Assembly: GCF_018381315.1 (NCBI RefSeq)
Contig: NZ_JAGZSD010000006.1
Span: forward strand, 62,001-126,000
Length of the DNA: 64,000 bases
From: Anaerostipes sp.
Lineage (GTDB): Bacteria > Bacillota > Clostridia > Lachnospirales > Lachnospiraceae
Reading direction: 5' to 3'
Numbering within the stretch: position 1 is the stretch's first letter; every line of letters begins with the position of its first letter. The position numbers and the translations under genes are program-made. Shown one piece after another: positions 49,186 to 58,489 of the stretch. Under the pieces are notes generated by a model. The model saw only the letters and a program-made list of their open reading frames with translations. It was not told where the DNA came from and ran no database searches.

Positions 49186-50090
49186 TGATACTGGCGGCAG
49201 TTTTTGCCATTGCCGCCCTTTATATGGGTTTGAGCAGGCGGCGCATGAAAAAAGAAATCTATGCTTTTACCAACAGGCTGGAGTCATGTTTAGATGCCAT
49301 GGCTTTAGGCAGGGAGATGGAGCAAGATGCGGACGATGAAGATACTTTGTGGAGCAAGGTGTATGAGAGGCTCAAAAGGCTGGACCGGATCTGGCAAAAG
49401 AAGAATGCAGAAAGTCTGGAGGAAAAGAAAAAGATCAAGGAACTGATCTCTGACATTTCTCATCAGACGAAAACTCCCATCGCCAATATAAAATTGTATG
49501 TGGAACTTCTTCAGGAAGAGGGTAACGGACAGGAGCACCGGTTTCTGCAAAAGATCGGAGCCCAGACAGAAAAATTAGATTTTTTGCTGAAAAGCATGGT
49601 AAAAATGTCAAGGCTTGAGACCGGAGTAATCGGGGTCCACTGCAAAAGACAGTCTTTATCGGAGACTTTGGGCAGGGCCGTGTCGTCCATCGTACCCAAG
49701 TCAGAGCAAAAACAGATCAGGCTGTCTGTGGATTGTGACAGCTCAGTCACGGTCATGCATGACAGCAAATGGACCGAGGAAGCATTGTTTAATATTCTGG
49801 AAAATGCAGTGAAATATACAGGACAGGGCGGAAGTATCCGGGTCTCAGTGTCTGTCCAGGAGATTTTCACAAAAATCAGTATAAAGGATACCGGAAAGGG
49901 GATTGCTCCGGAGCGGCAGGCAGAGATCTTTGCAAGGTTTTACCGGGAGCCGGAGGTGTATGATCAGGAAGGAATCGGGGTAGGGCTTTATCTGGCGAGA
50001 AACATCATGACGCTTCAGAACGGCTATATTGAGGTCAGGTCCGAACCGGGAGCCGGGGCTGATTTCAGGCTGTATCTTCCCAACAGATAA
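49173..50090 (+). CDS. Sensor histidine kinase of the intramembrane-sensing type
   Basis: 305 residues. Only one short hydrophobic segment at the very N-terminus (MMILAAVFAIAALYMGL), with no extracellular sensor domain, so sensing must go through a partner, most likely the neighbouring ABC permease as in Bce-type modules. HisKA: ISDISHQTKTPIANIKLYVELL (His near 97); HATPase: ILENAVKYTGQGG, SIKDTGKGIAPE, and GIGVGLYLARNIMTLQNG. The gene is cotranscribed with the regulator. Confidence 0.93.
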   Translation: MDKMMILAAVFAIAALYMGLSRRRMKKEIYAFTNRLESCLDAMALGREMEQDADDEDTLWSKVYERLKRLDRIWQKKNAESLEEKKKIKELISDISHQTKTPIANIKLYVELLQEEGNGQEHRFLQKIGAQTEKLDFLLKSMVKMSRLETGVIGVHCKRQSLSETLGRAVSSIVPKSEQKQIRLSVDCDSSVTVMHDSKWTEEALFNILENAVKYTGQGGSIRVSVSVQEIFTKISIKDTGKGIAPERQAEIFARFYREPEVYDQEGIGVGLYLARNIMTLQNGYIEVRSEPGAGADFRLYLPNR

Positions 50091-50104
50091 GCTTTTTATT
50101 CCGG

Positions 50105-50145
50105 TCACAGTTTTGTGAATATGATGCTTTGTGAACAGTTTGTGA
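50105..50145. promoter_or_regulatory. Response-regulator-like binding sites before the ABC genes
   Basis: TCACAGTTTTGTGA (50105-50118) followed by two more TTGTGA units (50129-50134 and 50140-50145). Together with the sites at 48,432 this is the probable operator of the 48,517 response regulator. Confidence 0.6.
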
Positions 50146-50190
50146 TTTTTATGAGATATGCTTGAATCATCAAAGGAAGGAGATAAAACA

Positions 50191-50886
50191 ATGGAATCAG
50201 AGATTGTGAGCACACAGGCATTAAAAAAATATTACAAACTGGGAAATAACACCGTAAGGGCATTGGACGGAGTGAATTTTCAGGTAAGAGAACGTGAATT
50301 TATCGCTATTGTCGGAAAGTCGGGAAGCGGAAAAAGTACACTGCTTCATATGATCGGAGGCCTGGACACACCCACAGCGGGGAAAGTGCTTGTGGGAGGA
50401 AGGGATTTAGGGGAGATGAACAGGGAACAGCTTGCTATTTTCCGCAGAAGAAATATTGGTTTTGTATTCCAGCACTACAATCTGGTGCCGGACCTGAATG
50501 TTTATGAAAATATTACACTGCCCATAGAACTGGACGGCACCCCTGTAGACAGAGAATTTGTGGACGAGATTTTAACTTTGTTAAATCTTGAAGAAAAAAG
50601 AGCGGTAATGCCTCATACGCTGTCCGGCGGACAGCAGCAGCGTGCGGCTATTGCCAGAGCCGTTGCATCAAAACCGGCGATCATACTTGCTGATGAGCCG
50701 ACCGGAAATCTGGACACGGCATCCGGACATGATGTTCTGGGACTTCTGCGCACAATGGCCAGACAGTTTCAGCAGACCGTCGTGCTGATTACCCATGACC
50801 AGGATATCGCACAGCTTTCTGACAGGATTGTCCATATCGAGGACGGCAGGATTGTGGGAGGGAGCAGAGATTATGCTGGAAAATAA
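50191..50886 (+). CDS. ABC transporter ATPase, LolD/MacB/BceA type
   Basis: 231 residues from the ATG at 50191 with a GGAG box; an earlier start adds 11 residues without such a box. Walker A GKSGSGKST, Q-loop FVFQHYNLVPDLNVYENI, signature LSGGQQQR, Walker B ILADEPTGNLD, H-loop LITHDQ. The subfamily works with FtsX-like permeases to extrude or release antimicrobial peptides. The permease gene overlaps by 14 bases. Confidence 0.95.
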   Translation: MESEIVSTQALKKYYKLGNNTVRALDGVNFQVREREFIAIVGKSGSGKSTLLHMIGGLDTPTAGKVLVGGRDLGEMNREQLAIFRRRNIGFVFQHYNLVPDLNVYENITLPIELDGTPVDREFVDEILTLLNLEEKRAVMPHTLSGGQQQRAAIARAVASKPAIILADEPTGNLDTASGHDVLGLLRTMARQFQQTVVLITHDQDIAQLSDRIVHIEDGRIVGGSRDYAGK

Positions 50887-53356
50887 TAATCATAAAATTA
50901 TTACAAAGATGGCCGTATCATCCCTCAAAGGCAGCAGGCAGAAATTTGCTGTGATCATTGCTGCTGTTATGCTGTCTGCCTTCATGCTTTTCAGCGTTCT
51001 GACCGTGGGAACCACATATTTTCAGATGCAGAGGATACAAAATATTCATATGCACGGGGCTGATTATGATGCAGCCTTAATGGGCGGCTTTACGGCCAGG
51101 CAGAAAGCTTTCTGTAAAAACCATCCGGACGTTTTGTCAGCCGGCGTAGGGGCATATGCAGGGTATGCCGAAAAAACAGATGCAGATGATACTCTGCATA
51201 CCTCTCTTATTTGGAATGATGATACCTCCTGGGGGCTTCAGATGAGACCGGCGAGAGAAAAGGTCAGGGGATATTATCCGAAAAAGGAAAATGAGTTAAT
51301 GGTTACAAAGGAAGCTCTGAAAGACTGCGGAAAGGAAAACCTGGACGTGGGAGATTCCTTTCAGCTGACCTATGCTGATTTGAAGGGATCGCACACAAAA
51401 ACTTTTCTTATCACCGGTATTTGGGAAGGCTACGGAGATCAGCAGGTATTCGGTGTTTCGGAGGCGTTCTACAAAAAAACCGGATACCAGCTGGGCAATA
51501 TGGGCGTGCTGTATGTAAAATTTAAGAGCAGGATCCTTTCTGAGAGAGAGCAGCTGAAATTTCAGGAGGGATTAAACCTCAGCAGCCGTCAGAGCTTTCA
51601 AGTTATGGGAGAGATGAAGAAGTCTGTAGGAATCCTGGCAGGAATGGCCGGTCTGGTTCTGATAACCTGTCTGAGTGCTTATCTTCTCATTTATAACATC
51701 CTGTATTTGTCTGTCTCCAGGAATATCCGTTATTACGGACTTATGCGGACTGTGGGCATGACTTCAAAACAGATCTGCCAATATCTGCAAAAACAGATGC
51801 TGTTTGTAGGAGCGGCAGGGATCGGAATCGGGATGCTCCTTGGCTTTGCATCTTCTTTTCTTATCATACCCCATGTTGTGAGAAGCCTCGGCATCCGGGA
51901 AAGCGCCATTCACATTTCATTCCATCCTTTCATTTTCTTTGTGAGTGTATTTATCACAGCAGTCACCATATACCTGGGAAGTTTAAAGCCTGTTAGAACC
52001 GCAGTGTCTGTATCCCCGGTAGAAGCACTGGGCTATCAGGCGGCATCCGGAAAGAAAGACAGGCGTAAGCCGGGCAGAGGAAATATTCTTTGGAGAATGG
52101 CAAAGGAACAGTTTGGCAGAGATAAGAAAAAAACAGGGATTGCAGTTCTTTCCCTTGCAGCCAGTTTATCTATATGTCTTTGCCTGATTACAATTGTTGA
52201 CAGCCATGGTGCAAGGACGATTGTGTCTAATTATATGGATACAGATCTGACAGTCAGAAATGATACGGCTATGAAGGATGATGAGGAAGAATGGAAGCAA
52301 ATTATAAAGCCTTCGGCCGTAAAAAAGATCAGAGAAAATGAAGGAGTCAAAGGGATACACACGATGCTGGGGGCAAAAATGGAATTGCCCTGGGAGCCGG
52401 AGTTTTCTGACGAATGGATGAGAAAATTTTATGAAGTGTGGATGTATAGTTCCTACAAAGATGATATCGAAGATTATAAGAAACATCCGGAAAAATACGG
52501 AGCTGTTATGGTGGGAATCGGGGATGATGAATTTGACGATCTAAATGAAAATCTCGAACAGCCTGCTGACAAAAAACAGTTCCAAGACGGAAAGATTTGT
52601 ATTATATACCGAAGCGGTCTGCAGCTGGATGCAGATAAGACTAAAAGGGTGAAATACCGTCTGGCAGCAGGACAGAAGACAGAAATATCACAGATGAAGA
52701 TTGCCGGATTTACAGACGATGAATACTATGGAGGATTTATGGGGAAAGGACCGGCTGTCATCGTGAGCAGCCGTTTCCTCAGGCAGCAGGTAAAGGCCCC
52801 TTATATTATCAAATTAAATATACGGTACCAGAAGGAATATGACGAAAAAACAGAAGCGCAGATAAAGAAAAGTCTGGAGCAGGGTACTGCTGCAAAGGAT
52901 CTTTCTTATGATTCTAAGATTGAGAACATGAAGGTGACCAGAAAGGCACAAGGCAATATGACAGGAGTCGGAGCGGGGATCGCTGTAATTCTTGCCTTGA
53001 TCGGCATGACGAACTACATAAACACTGTTTTCGGAAACATCCAGAGCCGGCGGGTGACGCTGGCGGTCATGGAAAGTGTGGGAATGACCAGAAGACAGGT
53101 GAAGTCCATGCTTGTGCGGGAAGGACTGTTATTTGCAGCATCATCACTTCTGATCACTGCCACAGCAGGCTTGGGCGCAACTTATCTGTGTTATCAGTCT
53201 ATGAACTATATGAACATTCCGTTTACGGTGCCTTGGGTGCCGGTACTGGCCGCTGTATTGTTATCCTCAGCAGCGTGTATTGTGATCCCTTTGGCCGCAT
53301 ACCGGATACTGGAGGGGAAAGCCGTCATTGCAGAAAGAGTCAGAGGATTTGAATAA
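50873..53356 (+). CDS. FtsX-family ABC permease
   Basis: 827 residues from the ATG at 50873 with a GAGGG box. The N-terminal helix (FAVIIAAVMLSAFMLFSVLTVGTTYF) is followed by a large extracytoplasmic region (about 60-255), a first FtsX core of three helices (265-400), a helix (LSLAASLSICLCLITIVD), a second extracytoplasmic region (470-690) and a last FtsX core (700-815). Two FtsX domains with large external loops suggest an efflux or sensing permease for peptide antibiotics like BceB/VraG, though longer than BceB. It is the last gene of the module. Confidence 0.9.
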   Translation: MLENNNHKIITKMAVSSLKGSRQKFAVIIAAVMLSAFMLFSVLTVGTTYFQMQRIQNIHMHGADYDAALMGGFTARQKAFCKNHPDVLSAGVGAYAGYAEKTDADDTLHTSLIWNDDTSWGLQMRPAREKVRGYYPKKENELMVTKEALKDCGKENLDVGDSFQLTYADLKGSHTKTFLITGIWEGYGDQQVFGVSEAFYKKTGYQLGNMGVLYVKFKSRILSEREQLKFQEGLNLSSRQSFQVMGEMKKSVGILAGMAGLVLITCLSAYLLIYNILYLSVSRNIRYYGLMRTVGMTSKQICQYLQKQMLFVGAAGIGIGMLLGFASSFLIIPHVVRSLGIRESAIHISFHPFIFFVSVFITAVTIYLGSLKPVRTAVSVSPVEALGYQAASGKKDRRKPGRGNILWRMAKEQFGRDKKKTGIAVLSLAASLSICLCLITIVDSHGARTIVSNYMDTDLTVRNDTAMKDDEEEWKQIIKPSAVKKIRENEGVKGIHTMLGAKMELPWEPEFSDEWMRKFYEVWMYSSYKDDIEDYKKHPEKYGAVMVGIGDDEFDDLNENLEQPADKKQFQDGKICIIYRSGLQLDADKTKRVKYRLAAGQKTEISQMKIAGFTDDEYYGGFMGKGPAVIVSSRFLRQQVKAPYIIKLNIRYQKEYDEKTEAQIKKSLEQGTAAKDLSYDSKIENMKVTRKAQGNMTGVGAGIAVILALIGMTNYINTVFGNIQSRRVTLAVMESVGMTRRQVKSMLVREGLLFAASSLLITATAGLGATYLCYQSMNYMNIPFTVPWVPVLAAVLLSSAACIVIPLAAYRILEGKAVIAERVRGFE

Positions 53357-53363
53357 AGAAGTA

Positions 53364-53410
53364 TTGACATTGTCTGTTTAATATGTAACTATTGTTATGT
53401 AACGAATGTA
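53364..53410. promoter_or_regulatory. Promoter and operator-like repeats of the TetR gene
   Basis: TTGACA at 53364-53369 followed by TATGTAAC at 53383-53390 and again at 53396-53403. These direct repeats near the transcription start are candidate TetR sites; the -10 box is not clear. Confidence 0.4.
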
Positions 53411-53445
53411 ATTTAACGATGATTTCAATAGGGAAGTGTAGTTTT

Positions 53446-54036
53446 ATGCCGCCGAAAGCAAAAATAACCAAAGAAATGATTTTGAATATTGTCTTGGATA
53501 TTACCAGGGATACAGGATATGAAACGGTAAATGCCAGAAGTATTGCAGACAAATTACAGTGTTCTACCAGACCGATTTTTACTTGTTATAAAAATATGGA
53601 TGAATTAAAAACTGAATTTCTAGCCTTTGCATATGAATATTATGAGCAGTATGTAGCGGGTTACAGCGATTCTGCAACTGTCAACCCTTATTTAATTCTT
53701 CCCCTTTCCTACATAGAATTTGCTCAGGAAGAAGCATATTTGTTCAAGCTTTTGTTCGTAGATGATATGGAACTGAAAATGACAGAGGCGAAGGACTTTT
53801 ATAAGGAATTCGACAATGAAAAAAGGGCACAAGCGTTTTCAGAAACTGTTGGAATTGAGCTGGAACGGGCTAAAACCATATTTTTGGACTTATTCCTTTA
53901 CACCCATGGAATAGCAGTCTTAACAGCAGCAAAAAAAATAACGTTAGACAGAAACAATGCTGAAAAGATGGTAAGAAATGTTTTGTCAGCTTTTATAAGA
54001 CAAGAAAAACCAGATTGGAATTGGATGGATCATTAA
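53446..54036 (+). CDS. TetR-family transcriptional regulator
   Basis: 196 residues from the ATG at 53446, chosen over an ATG 54 bases earlier because of a GGAAG box and the typical start MPPKAKITKEMILN. HTH: ITRDTGYETVNARSIADKLQCSTRPIFTCYKNMDELKTEFLAFA. The C-terminal ligand domain is helical. It is 11 bases upstream of a methyltransferase gene and so likely controls it. Confidence 0.88.
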   Translation: MPPKAKITKEMILNIVLDITRDTGYETVNARSIADKLQCSTRPIFTCYKNMDELKTEFLAFAYEYYEQYVAGYSDSATVNPYLILPLSYIEFAQEEAYLFKLLFVDDMELKMTEAKDFYKEFDNEKRAQAFSETVGIELERAKTIFLDLFLYTHGIAVLTAAKKITLDRNNAEKMVRNVLSAFIRQEKPDWNWMDH

Positions 54037-54047
54037 AGGAGTACTGT

Positions 54048-54842
54048 ATGAAGACAAACCAATACTTAACAGACTTTTATCATCATTATGATGAGGACAG
54101 CCGCCTTGTACAAAAACATGGATCAGTTGAGTTTCTGACTACAATGCATTACGTTGAAAAGTATATAAGATCAGGGGACCGTGTGCTTGAAATCGGTGCG
54201 GGAACCGGGCGGTATTCTCATGCTCTGGCACGTCAGGGATATGCAGTCGATGCAGTGGAGTTAGTAAAGCATAATATAGACATTTTCCAGGAAAATACCC
54301 GTCCCGGGGAACAAATAACAATAACTCAGGGAAATGCCATGGATTTATCGTCTTTTCCGGACAATAAATATGATATTACGCTGCTGTTAGGTCCGCTGTA
54401 TCACTTATACAGTGCAAAAGATAAACGGCAGGCTCTGCAGGAGGCAATCCGTGTAACAAAACAAGGCGGTGTGGTTTTTGCTGCGTATGTCATATCTGAC
54501 GGCTGTCTCCTTGATGAAGGATTCCATCGCGGGAATATCAATGTTGCAGAGTATATTAAAGAAGGGTTGATTGACTCCGAGACATTTGCCTCCAAGTCGG
54601 AGGAAAAAGATTTATTTGAACTTTGCCGGAAAGAAGACATTGACGAATTGATGTCCGTATTTCCTGTAAAACGTTTGCATTACGCCGCGTCAGACGGATG
54701 CGCCTTATTTATGCGTGAAGCAGTGGATGCGATGGATGACGAGACATTTGAATTGTATTTGAGATACCATTTATCTGTTTGTGAGCGTGAAGATTTATTG
54801 GGTATTACAAGCCATGCCGTTGATATATTCAGATGTATATAG
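54048..54842 (+). CDS. Class I SAM-dependent methyltransferase
   Basis: 264 residues from the ATG at 54048 with an AAAGGAG box. SAM-binding motif I VLEIGAGTGRYSHALARQGYAVDAVEL, motif II region QGNAMDLSSFPDNKYDITLLLGPLYHL, and the post-motif TKQGGVVFAAYV. The closest relatives by sense are small-molecule methyltransferases of Firmicutes beside TetR regulators. Target unknown. Confidence 0.9.
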   Translation: MKTNQYLTDFYHHYDEDSRLVQKHGSVEFLTTMHYVEKYIRSGDRVLEIGAGTGRYSHALARQGYAVDAVELVKHNIDIFQENTRPGEQITITQGNAMDLSSFPDNKYDITLLLGPLYHLYSAKDKRQALQEAIRVTKQGGVVFAAYVISDGCLLDEGFHRGNINVAEYIKEGLIDSETFASKSEEKDLFELCRKEDIDELMSVFPVKRLHYAASDGCALFMREAVDAMDDETFELYLRYHLSVCEREDLLGITSHAVDIFRCI

Positions 54843-54845
54843 AGA

Positions 54846-54873
54846 AACCGCAGCTAAAAAGCTGCGGTTTTTT
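54846..54873. terminator. Shared terminator between convergent genes
   Basis: AACCGCAGCT (54846-54855) pairs with AGCTGCGGTT (54860-54869), with T run after it on the plus strand and A-rich sequence before it, so it can serve both the methyltransferase and the LacI-kinase gene. Confidence 0.9.
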
Positions 54874-54874
54874 G

Positions 54875-56770
54875 TCAGATTAAAGAGTCTTCTTTTTGTT
54901 TAATAAATGTTTCCAGACTGCGCTGGTCGATCAGTGCCGGCACAACACCTTCCCGTGAGATACAGAAACCTGCAGCATAGGTAGCAATCTTTACGGCCTG
55001 TTCCAGAGAATATCCATAAAGCAGATAGGCTGCCAGCGCACTGATGAAAGCATCGCTGGCCCCTGTATTATCTACGGCCGGAAAAGAAACAGCGGGGAAA
55101 TACATTTCCAGTTCGTCAGATCTGACATAACAGCCCTTTTCACCCTGTGTGACGATTATAATTTCGATACCGCATTCCAGCAGGGATGCGGTTTTTTCCT
55201 GTAAAGTGTAAGGGCCCGGACACAGTTCATTCAGTTCATCTTCGTTTGGAACAAGGATGTCCACTTCGGACAGCACTTCTTTTGGAATCTTCCCGTATAC
55301 GGAAGGTTTTAAGATTGTTTTTGCCCCGTATTCATGGGCGATGCGGCACGCTTCTGCAACGGTATCCAGAGGGATCTCTGACTGTATCAGGCAGTAGCCG
55401 GTATTTTTAAAGAAACGGCGGCGGTTTCTGATGTCCTCCGGAGTCAGCATATCGTTTGCTCCCGGAAGGACGGAGATCATGGACTGTCCGCCGGATTCTA
55501 CAAAAATAAATGCCTTTCCTGTATCCGTCTGGCTGCATCGTTTCACTCCGAAAGGCTCTACCCCGTACTCTTTGAGCGACTTATAAATGGAGGCCGAATC
55601 CAGATCTGATCCTACATTGCCTATCAGCGTCACACGGTGGCCCAGCTTTGCCGCACCGATGGACTGGTTCATGCCCTTTCCTCCGGGATAGATAAAAGAG
55701 GATGAAGTGCTGACGGTTTTGCCGCTGTGAGGCAGCTGAGGGACATTCAGATAGGTATCAATATTAATGCTTCCCACCACAGTAATCTTTGGAGCATTTA
55801 AATTAAAAGGCACGCTGACGGTGGTCTGGTTGTCCAGCTGAAATTCCTGGACGAACGAATGCAGAGTATCCGTCCTTTTTTCTATTTCAGCAATCATTTT
55901 ATTGCACAGGTAAGAACCAAAATCAGCGTTCAGCATTGTATAGGTGGAAATCTCAGAAATATCCGGGAAAGCCAGATCCTCCATCGTATCATTTTTCAGG
56001 GAAATGAGCGAAATATCTTCCGGGATTCTGTAATTGAGAGTGTTCATAAGCTGATAGAATTTTAATGCCTCACGGTAATGGGAAGAGATAACACCGCTGA
56101 TACTGTGGGAGTTGACCTTATGTATCAGGGCTTCGTCCAGATTATAAAAAATCAGATCTTTATCCAGCTTCCTGTGGTTGTCGAACAGGCATTTTTTATA
56201 TCCATTTAAGAAAGCGTCGGTCCGGCGTCCCTCTTTTAAAATACAGGCAATATCCTTATGCCTTCTGTTGATCAATTCCTGGGTGATCCGGTAAGCGGCT
56301 TCTTCATAGGGAATCATGTGAGAATGATCACCGCCGTTGGGGCCGATGGTCATCATTGGAATGTTCATATTCTGGAATTGAGAAGTATAAGAGAGGCTTT
56401 CCCTGGACACCGGCTCCCAGATGATGCCGTCCACATTATTTTTGCATAAAGAAGTTATGTTCTTAAGCTCCTGTTCTATATCGGAGTAACTGTTATATAC
56501 AAGGACGCTGTATCCGTTTGCCTGGGCAGTCTGCATGATTCCGTCCAGCGTGGAATCCAGAGAGATTGAGGAACGGAGCAGAACACCAAGAATCCATGTT
56601 TTTGCAGGGTTTACTGTAGCCGCTGCATAAGGGGTGTAATTATACTCTTTTACAATTTTCAGAACTCTTTCTCTGGTTTCGCTGCTGATGCTTTCATCCT
56701 TTTGATTGACAATTTTAGAGACGGTGGAGGCAGAGACACCTGCCAGCTGTGCAATTTCTTTTATGTTCAT
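54875..56770 (-). CDS. LacI-family regulator fused to a ribokinase-like PfkB kinase
   Basis: 631 residues. The N-terminal LacI HTH (1-55: MNIKEIAQLAGVSASTVSKIVNQ, YNYTPYAAA) is followed by a periplasmic-binding-protein-like effector domain (60-330). From about residue 335 a whole ribokinase domain begins: KITVVGSINIDTYL, GGKGMNQSIGAAKLGHRVTLIGNVGSD, a PfkB end with VDNTGASDAFISALAAYLL (near 568, GAGD read as GASD, catalytic Asp kept). Such fusion gives a repressor with a possible kinase or sugar-phosphate sensor. It is divergent from the ECF-nucleoside-hydrolase operon, which it probably controls. Confidence 0.93.
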   Translation of the reverse strand: MNIKEIAQLAGVSASTVSKIVNQKDESISSETRERVLKIVKEYNYTPYAAATVNPAKTWILGVLLRSSISLDSTLDGIMQTAQANGYSVLVYNSYSDIEQELKNITSLCKNNVDGIIWEPVSRESLSYTSQFQNMNIPMMTIGPNGGDHSHMIPYEEAAYRITQELINRRHKDIACILKEGRRTDAFLNGYKKCLFDNHRKLDKDLIFYNLDEALIHKVNSHSISGVISSHYREALKFYQLMNTLNYRIPEDISLISLKNDTMEDLAFPDISEISTYTMLNADFGSYLCNKMIAEIEKRTDTLHSFVQEFQLDNQTTVSVPFNLNAPKITVVGSINIDTYLNVPQLPHSGKTVSTSSSFIYPGGKGMNQSIGAAKLGHRVTLIGNVGSDLDSASIYKSLKEYGVEPFGVKRCSQTDTGKAFIFVESGGQSMISVLPGANDMLTPEDIRNRRRFFKNTGYCLIQSEIPLDTVAEACRIAHEYGAKTILKPSVYGKIPKEVLSEVDILVPNEDELNELCPGPYTLQEKTASLLECGIEIIIVTQGEKGCYVRSDELEMYFPAVSFPAVDNTGASDAFISALAAYLLYGYSLEQAVKIATYAAGFCISREGVVPALIDQRSLETFIKQKEDSLI

Positions 56771-56901
56771 ATAATTCCCTCCAGTTTTATCCTATCTCCC
56801 ATAATAGACAAAGTAGGAATAGATGTCAATATGTCCGAATGTGCAAAATGTACAACAGAATAACAGAAAAAATGATAGAAATAACAAAAATGATAAAAAT
56901 A

Positions 56902-56930
56902 TTGACAAACCATAATCTGAGTGATAAATT
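56902..56930 (+). promoter_or_regulatory. Promoter of the ECF/nucleoside hydrolase operon
   Basis: TTGACA at 56902-56907 and TAAATT at 56925-56930 with a 17-base spacer. The 269-base gap between the divergent genes is very AT-rich; no strict LacI palindrome was found, though TTTCGGAAA at about 56,947 is a weak candidate. Confidence 0.6.
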
Positions 56931-57039
56931 CTATATAGGAAAATGATTTCGGAAAATAGTTTCTTAAAACAAATTAATGCAAATATTAAATGAAAACCTG
57001 TATTCTGGCGCACAGTTATGAAAAGAGGAGGATAAAACT

Positions 57040-57672
57040 ATGAGTAAGAAAAAGATGACATTTACAGAAGGTATCAAAGCACAGTTTTCAACGAAGTCCT
57101 TAGTGCTGATCCCCATCGCAGTGGGTATTAACCTGATTGGCGGGACGTTGTGTTCCGCACTGAAGCTTCCGCTGTTTTTAGATATGATCGGAACCATCGT
57201 TGTCGCGTGTCTTTCCGGAATATGGGTATCTGCCCTGTGCGGACTGCTGACAAACATCTTTTTGGCATTGGCGGCAAATCCGGTTTATCTGCCGTACTCG
57301 ATCGTGAGTGTTCTTTGTGCGGTGGTGACAGGCTATATGGTAAGAGCAGGGCTCTTTCGGAAAGTCTGGGGAGCTGTTCTGACCTGGCTGGCATGTACGC
57401 TCACGAATACAGTTTCTGCATCTGTCATCACAATTTTCGTCTACGGCGGAGCCACGGGTGTGACCGGAACCTCTGTTTTGACGGCATCATTGATCGTAGC
57501 TACAAAAAACATCATAACTTCTGTACTGTCCACTTCCATGCTGGAAAATTTGATTGATAAAGGAATTACATTTCTGATCGCATATGTGATTATGCAGAAG
57601 ATACCTAAAAGATTCCTGAGTCAGTACGCACCGGACAGAGGCGGAGATGACTGGGAAGATGATGAGGATTAA
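57040..57672 (+). CDS. ECF transporter substrate-binding (S) component
   Basis: 210 residues, six hydrophobic helices with short loops, typical of S components. It starts with a cytosolic, Lys-rich stretch (MSKKKMTFTEGIKAQFSTKSLVLIPIAVGINLIGGTLCS) and contains LPLFLDMIGTIVVACLSGIWVSALCGLLTNIF, the DxxG-type first-helix region that in S units forms the substrate site and EcfT contact. C-terminus acidic. Encoded just before EcfT and two EcfA genes, so it is a dedicated (group I) ECF importer. By context the ligand is a nucleoside or related sugar. Confidence 0.85.
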   Translation: MSKKKMTFTEGIKAQFSTKSLVLIPIAVGINLIGGTLCSALKLPLFLDMIGTIVVACLSGIWVSALCGLLTNIFLALAANPVYLPYSIVSVLCAVVTGYMVRAGLFRKVWGAVLTWLACTLTNTVSASVITIFVYGGATGVTGTSVLTASLIVATKNIITSVLSTSMLENLIDKGITFLIAYVIMQKIPKRFLSQYAPDRGGDDWEDDED

Positions 57673-57682
57673 GGAGGACCGG

Positions 57683-58474
57683 ATGACAAAGATATCAAAC
57701 ACATTTGTTCCTAAAGACACAATGATCGAAAGGCTGAATCCAATGACAAAGATCCTGGCTGTCTTTTCCCTTGGGATCGGCACACTGATTTTCCCGTATT
57801 TATGGCTTGGCCCTGTGGTTATTGCAGGATTATTTGCAGCTGCTTTCGCGGGCCGCATTTTAAAAGAATTCGCTAAGATTATGTTTGGATTCGGAATACC
57901 GATTACGTTTATGCTTATGTTCATTCAGGGATGCTATTATCCGGGAAATGTGACATACATCGCAGATTTAGGCTTTGCACAGGTGGGGCTGGAAGGGGTC
58001 CGCTACGCAATGAAAATTATAAGTACACTTCTGGTATTTTTGGGGACGTTCTATATTATGAACAAAACGACCTACTCAGGAAAACTGGTAGCTGCACTGA
58101 CAAAAAGCGGCCTGCCGCCGAAAGCCGGCTATCTGGTGCTTGCCAGCCTGAATGTGGTTCCCCAGATGCAGAAAAGAATGGCGGTGATCCAGGAGGCACA
58201 GGAGGCCAGGGGAGTGGAAACAGGAGGAAACCTGGCTGCCAGAGTGAAAGCTTACATACCCCTGCTGGGGCCGGTGGTTATGTCATCTCTTACGGATGCC
58301 CAGGAAAGAGGAATGACACTGGAGACAAGAGGCTTTGGAATTGAAGGAGTAAAACAGACAACTTACGTTGAGGCTGATAAAACCCGCACAGACAAAGCAG
58401 TGGACCTGTGCCTGACTGTATTTTTCATTGCGGCCTGTGCAGCGGCACTGGCTGAGAAATTTGGGCTGATATAG
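57683..58474 (+). CDS. ECF transporter T component
   Basis: 263 residues from the ATG at 57683 with AAGGAGG; five or six transmembrane helices. The C-terminal cytoplasmic coupling helices carry the two Ala-Arg-Gly-type motifs, EAQEARGVE (near 175) and LETRGFGIEG (near 214), which plug into the two ATPases. Preceded by 10 bases from the S gene; last gap before ATPase gene 15 bases. Confidence 0.9.
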   Translation: MTKISNTFVPKDTMIERLNPMTKILAVFSLGIGTLIFPYLWLGPVVIAGLFAAAFAGRILKEFAKIMFGFGIPITFMLMFIQGCYYPGNVTYIADLGFAQVGLEGVRYAMKIISTLLVFLGTFYIMNKTTYSGKLVAALTKSGLPPKAGYLVLASLNVVPQMQKRMAVIQEAQEARGVETGGNLAARVKAYIPLLGPVVMSSLTDAQERGMTLETRGFGIEGVKQTTYVEADKTRTDKAVDLCLTVFFIAACAAALAEKFGLI

Positions 58475-58489
58475 AAAAGGGGAGAGTAA

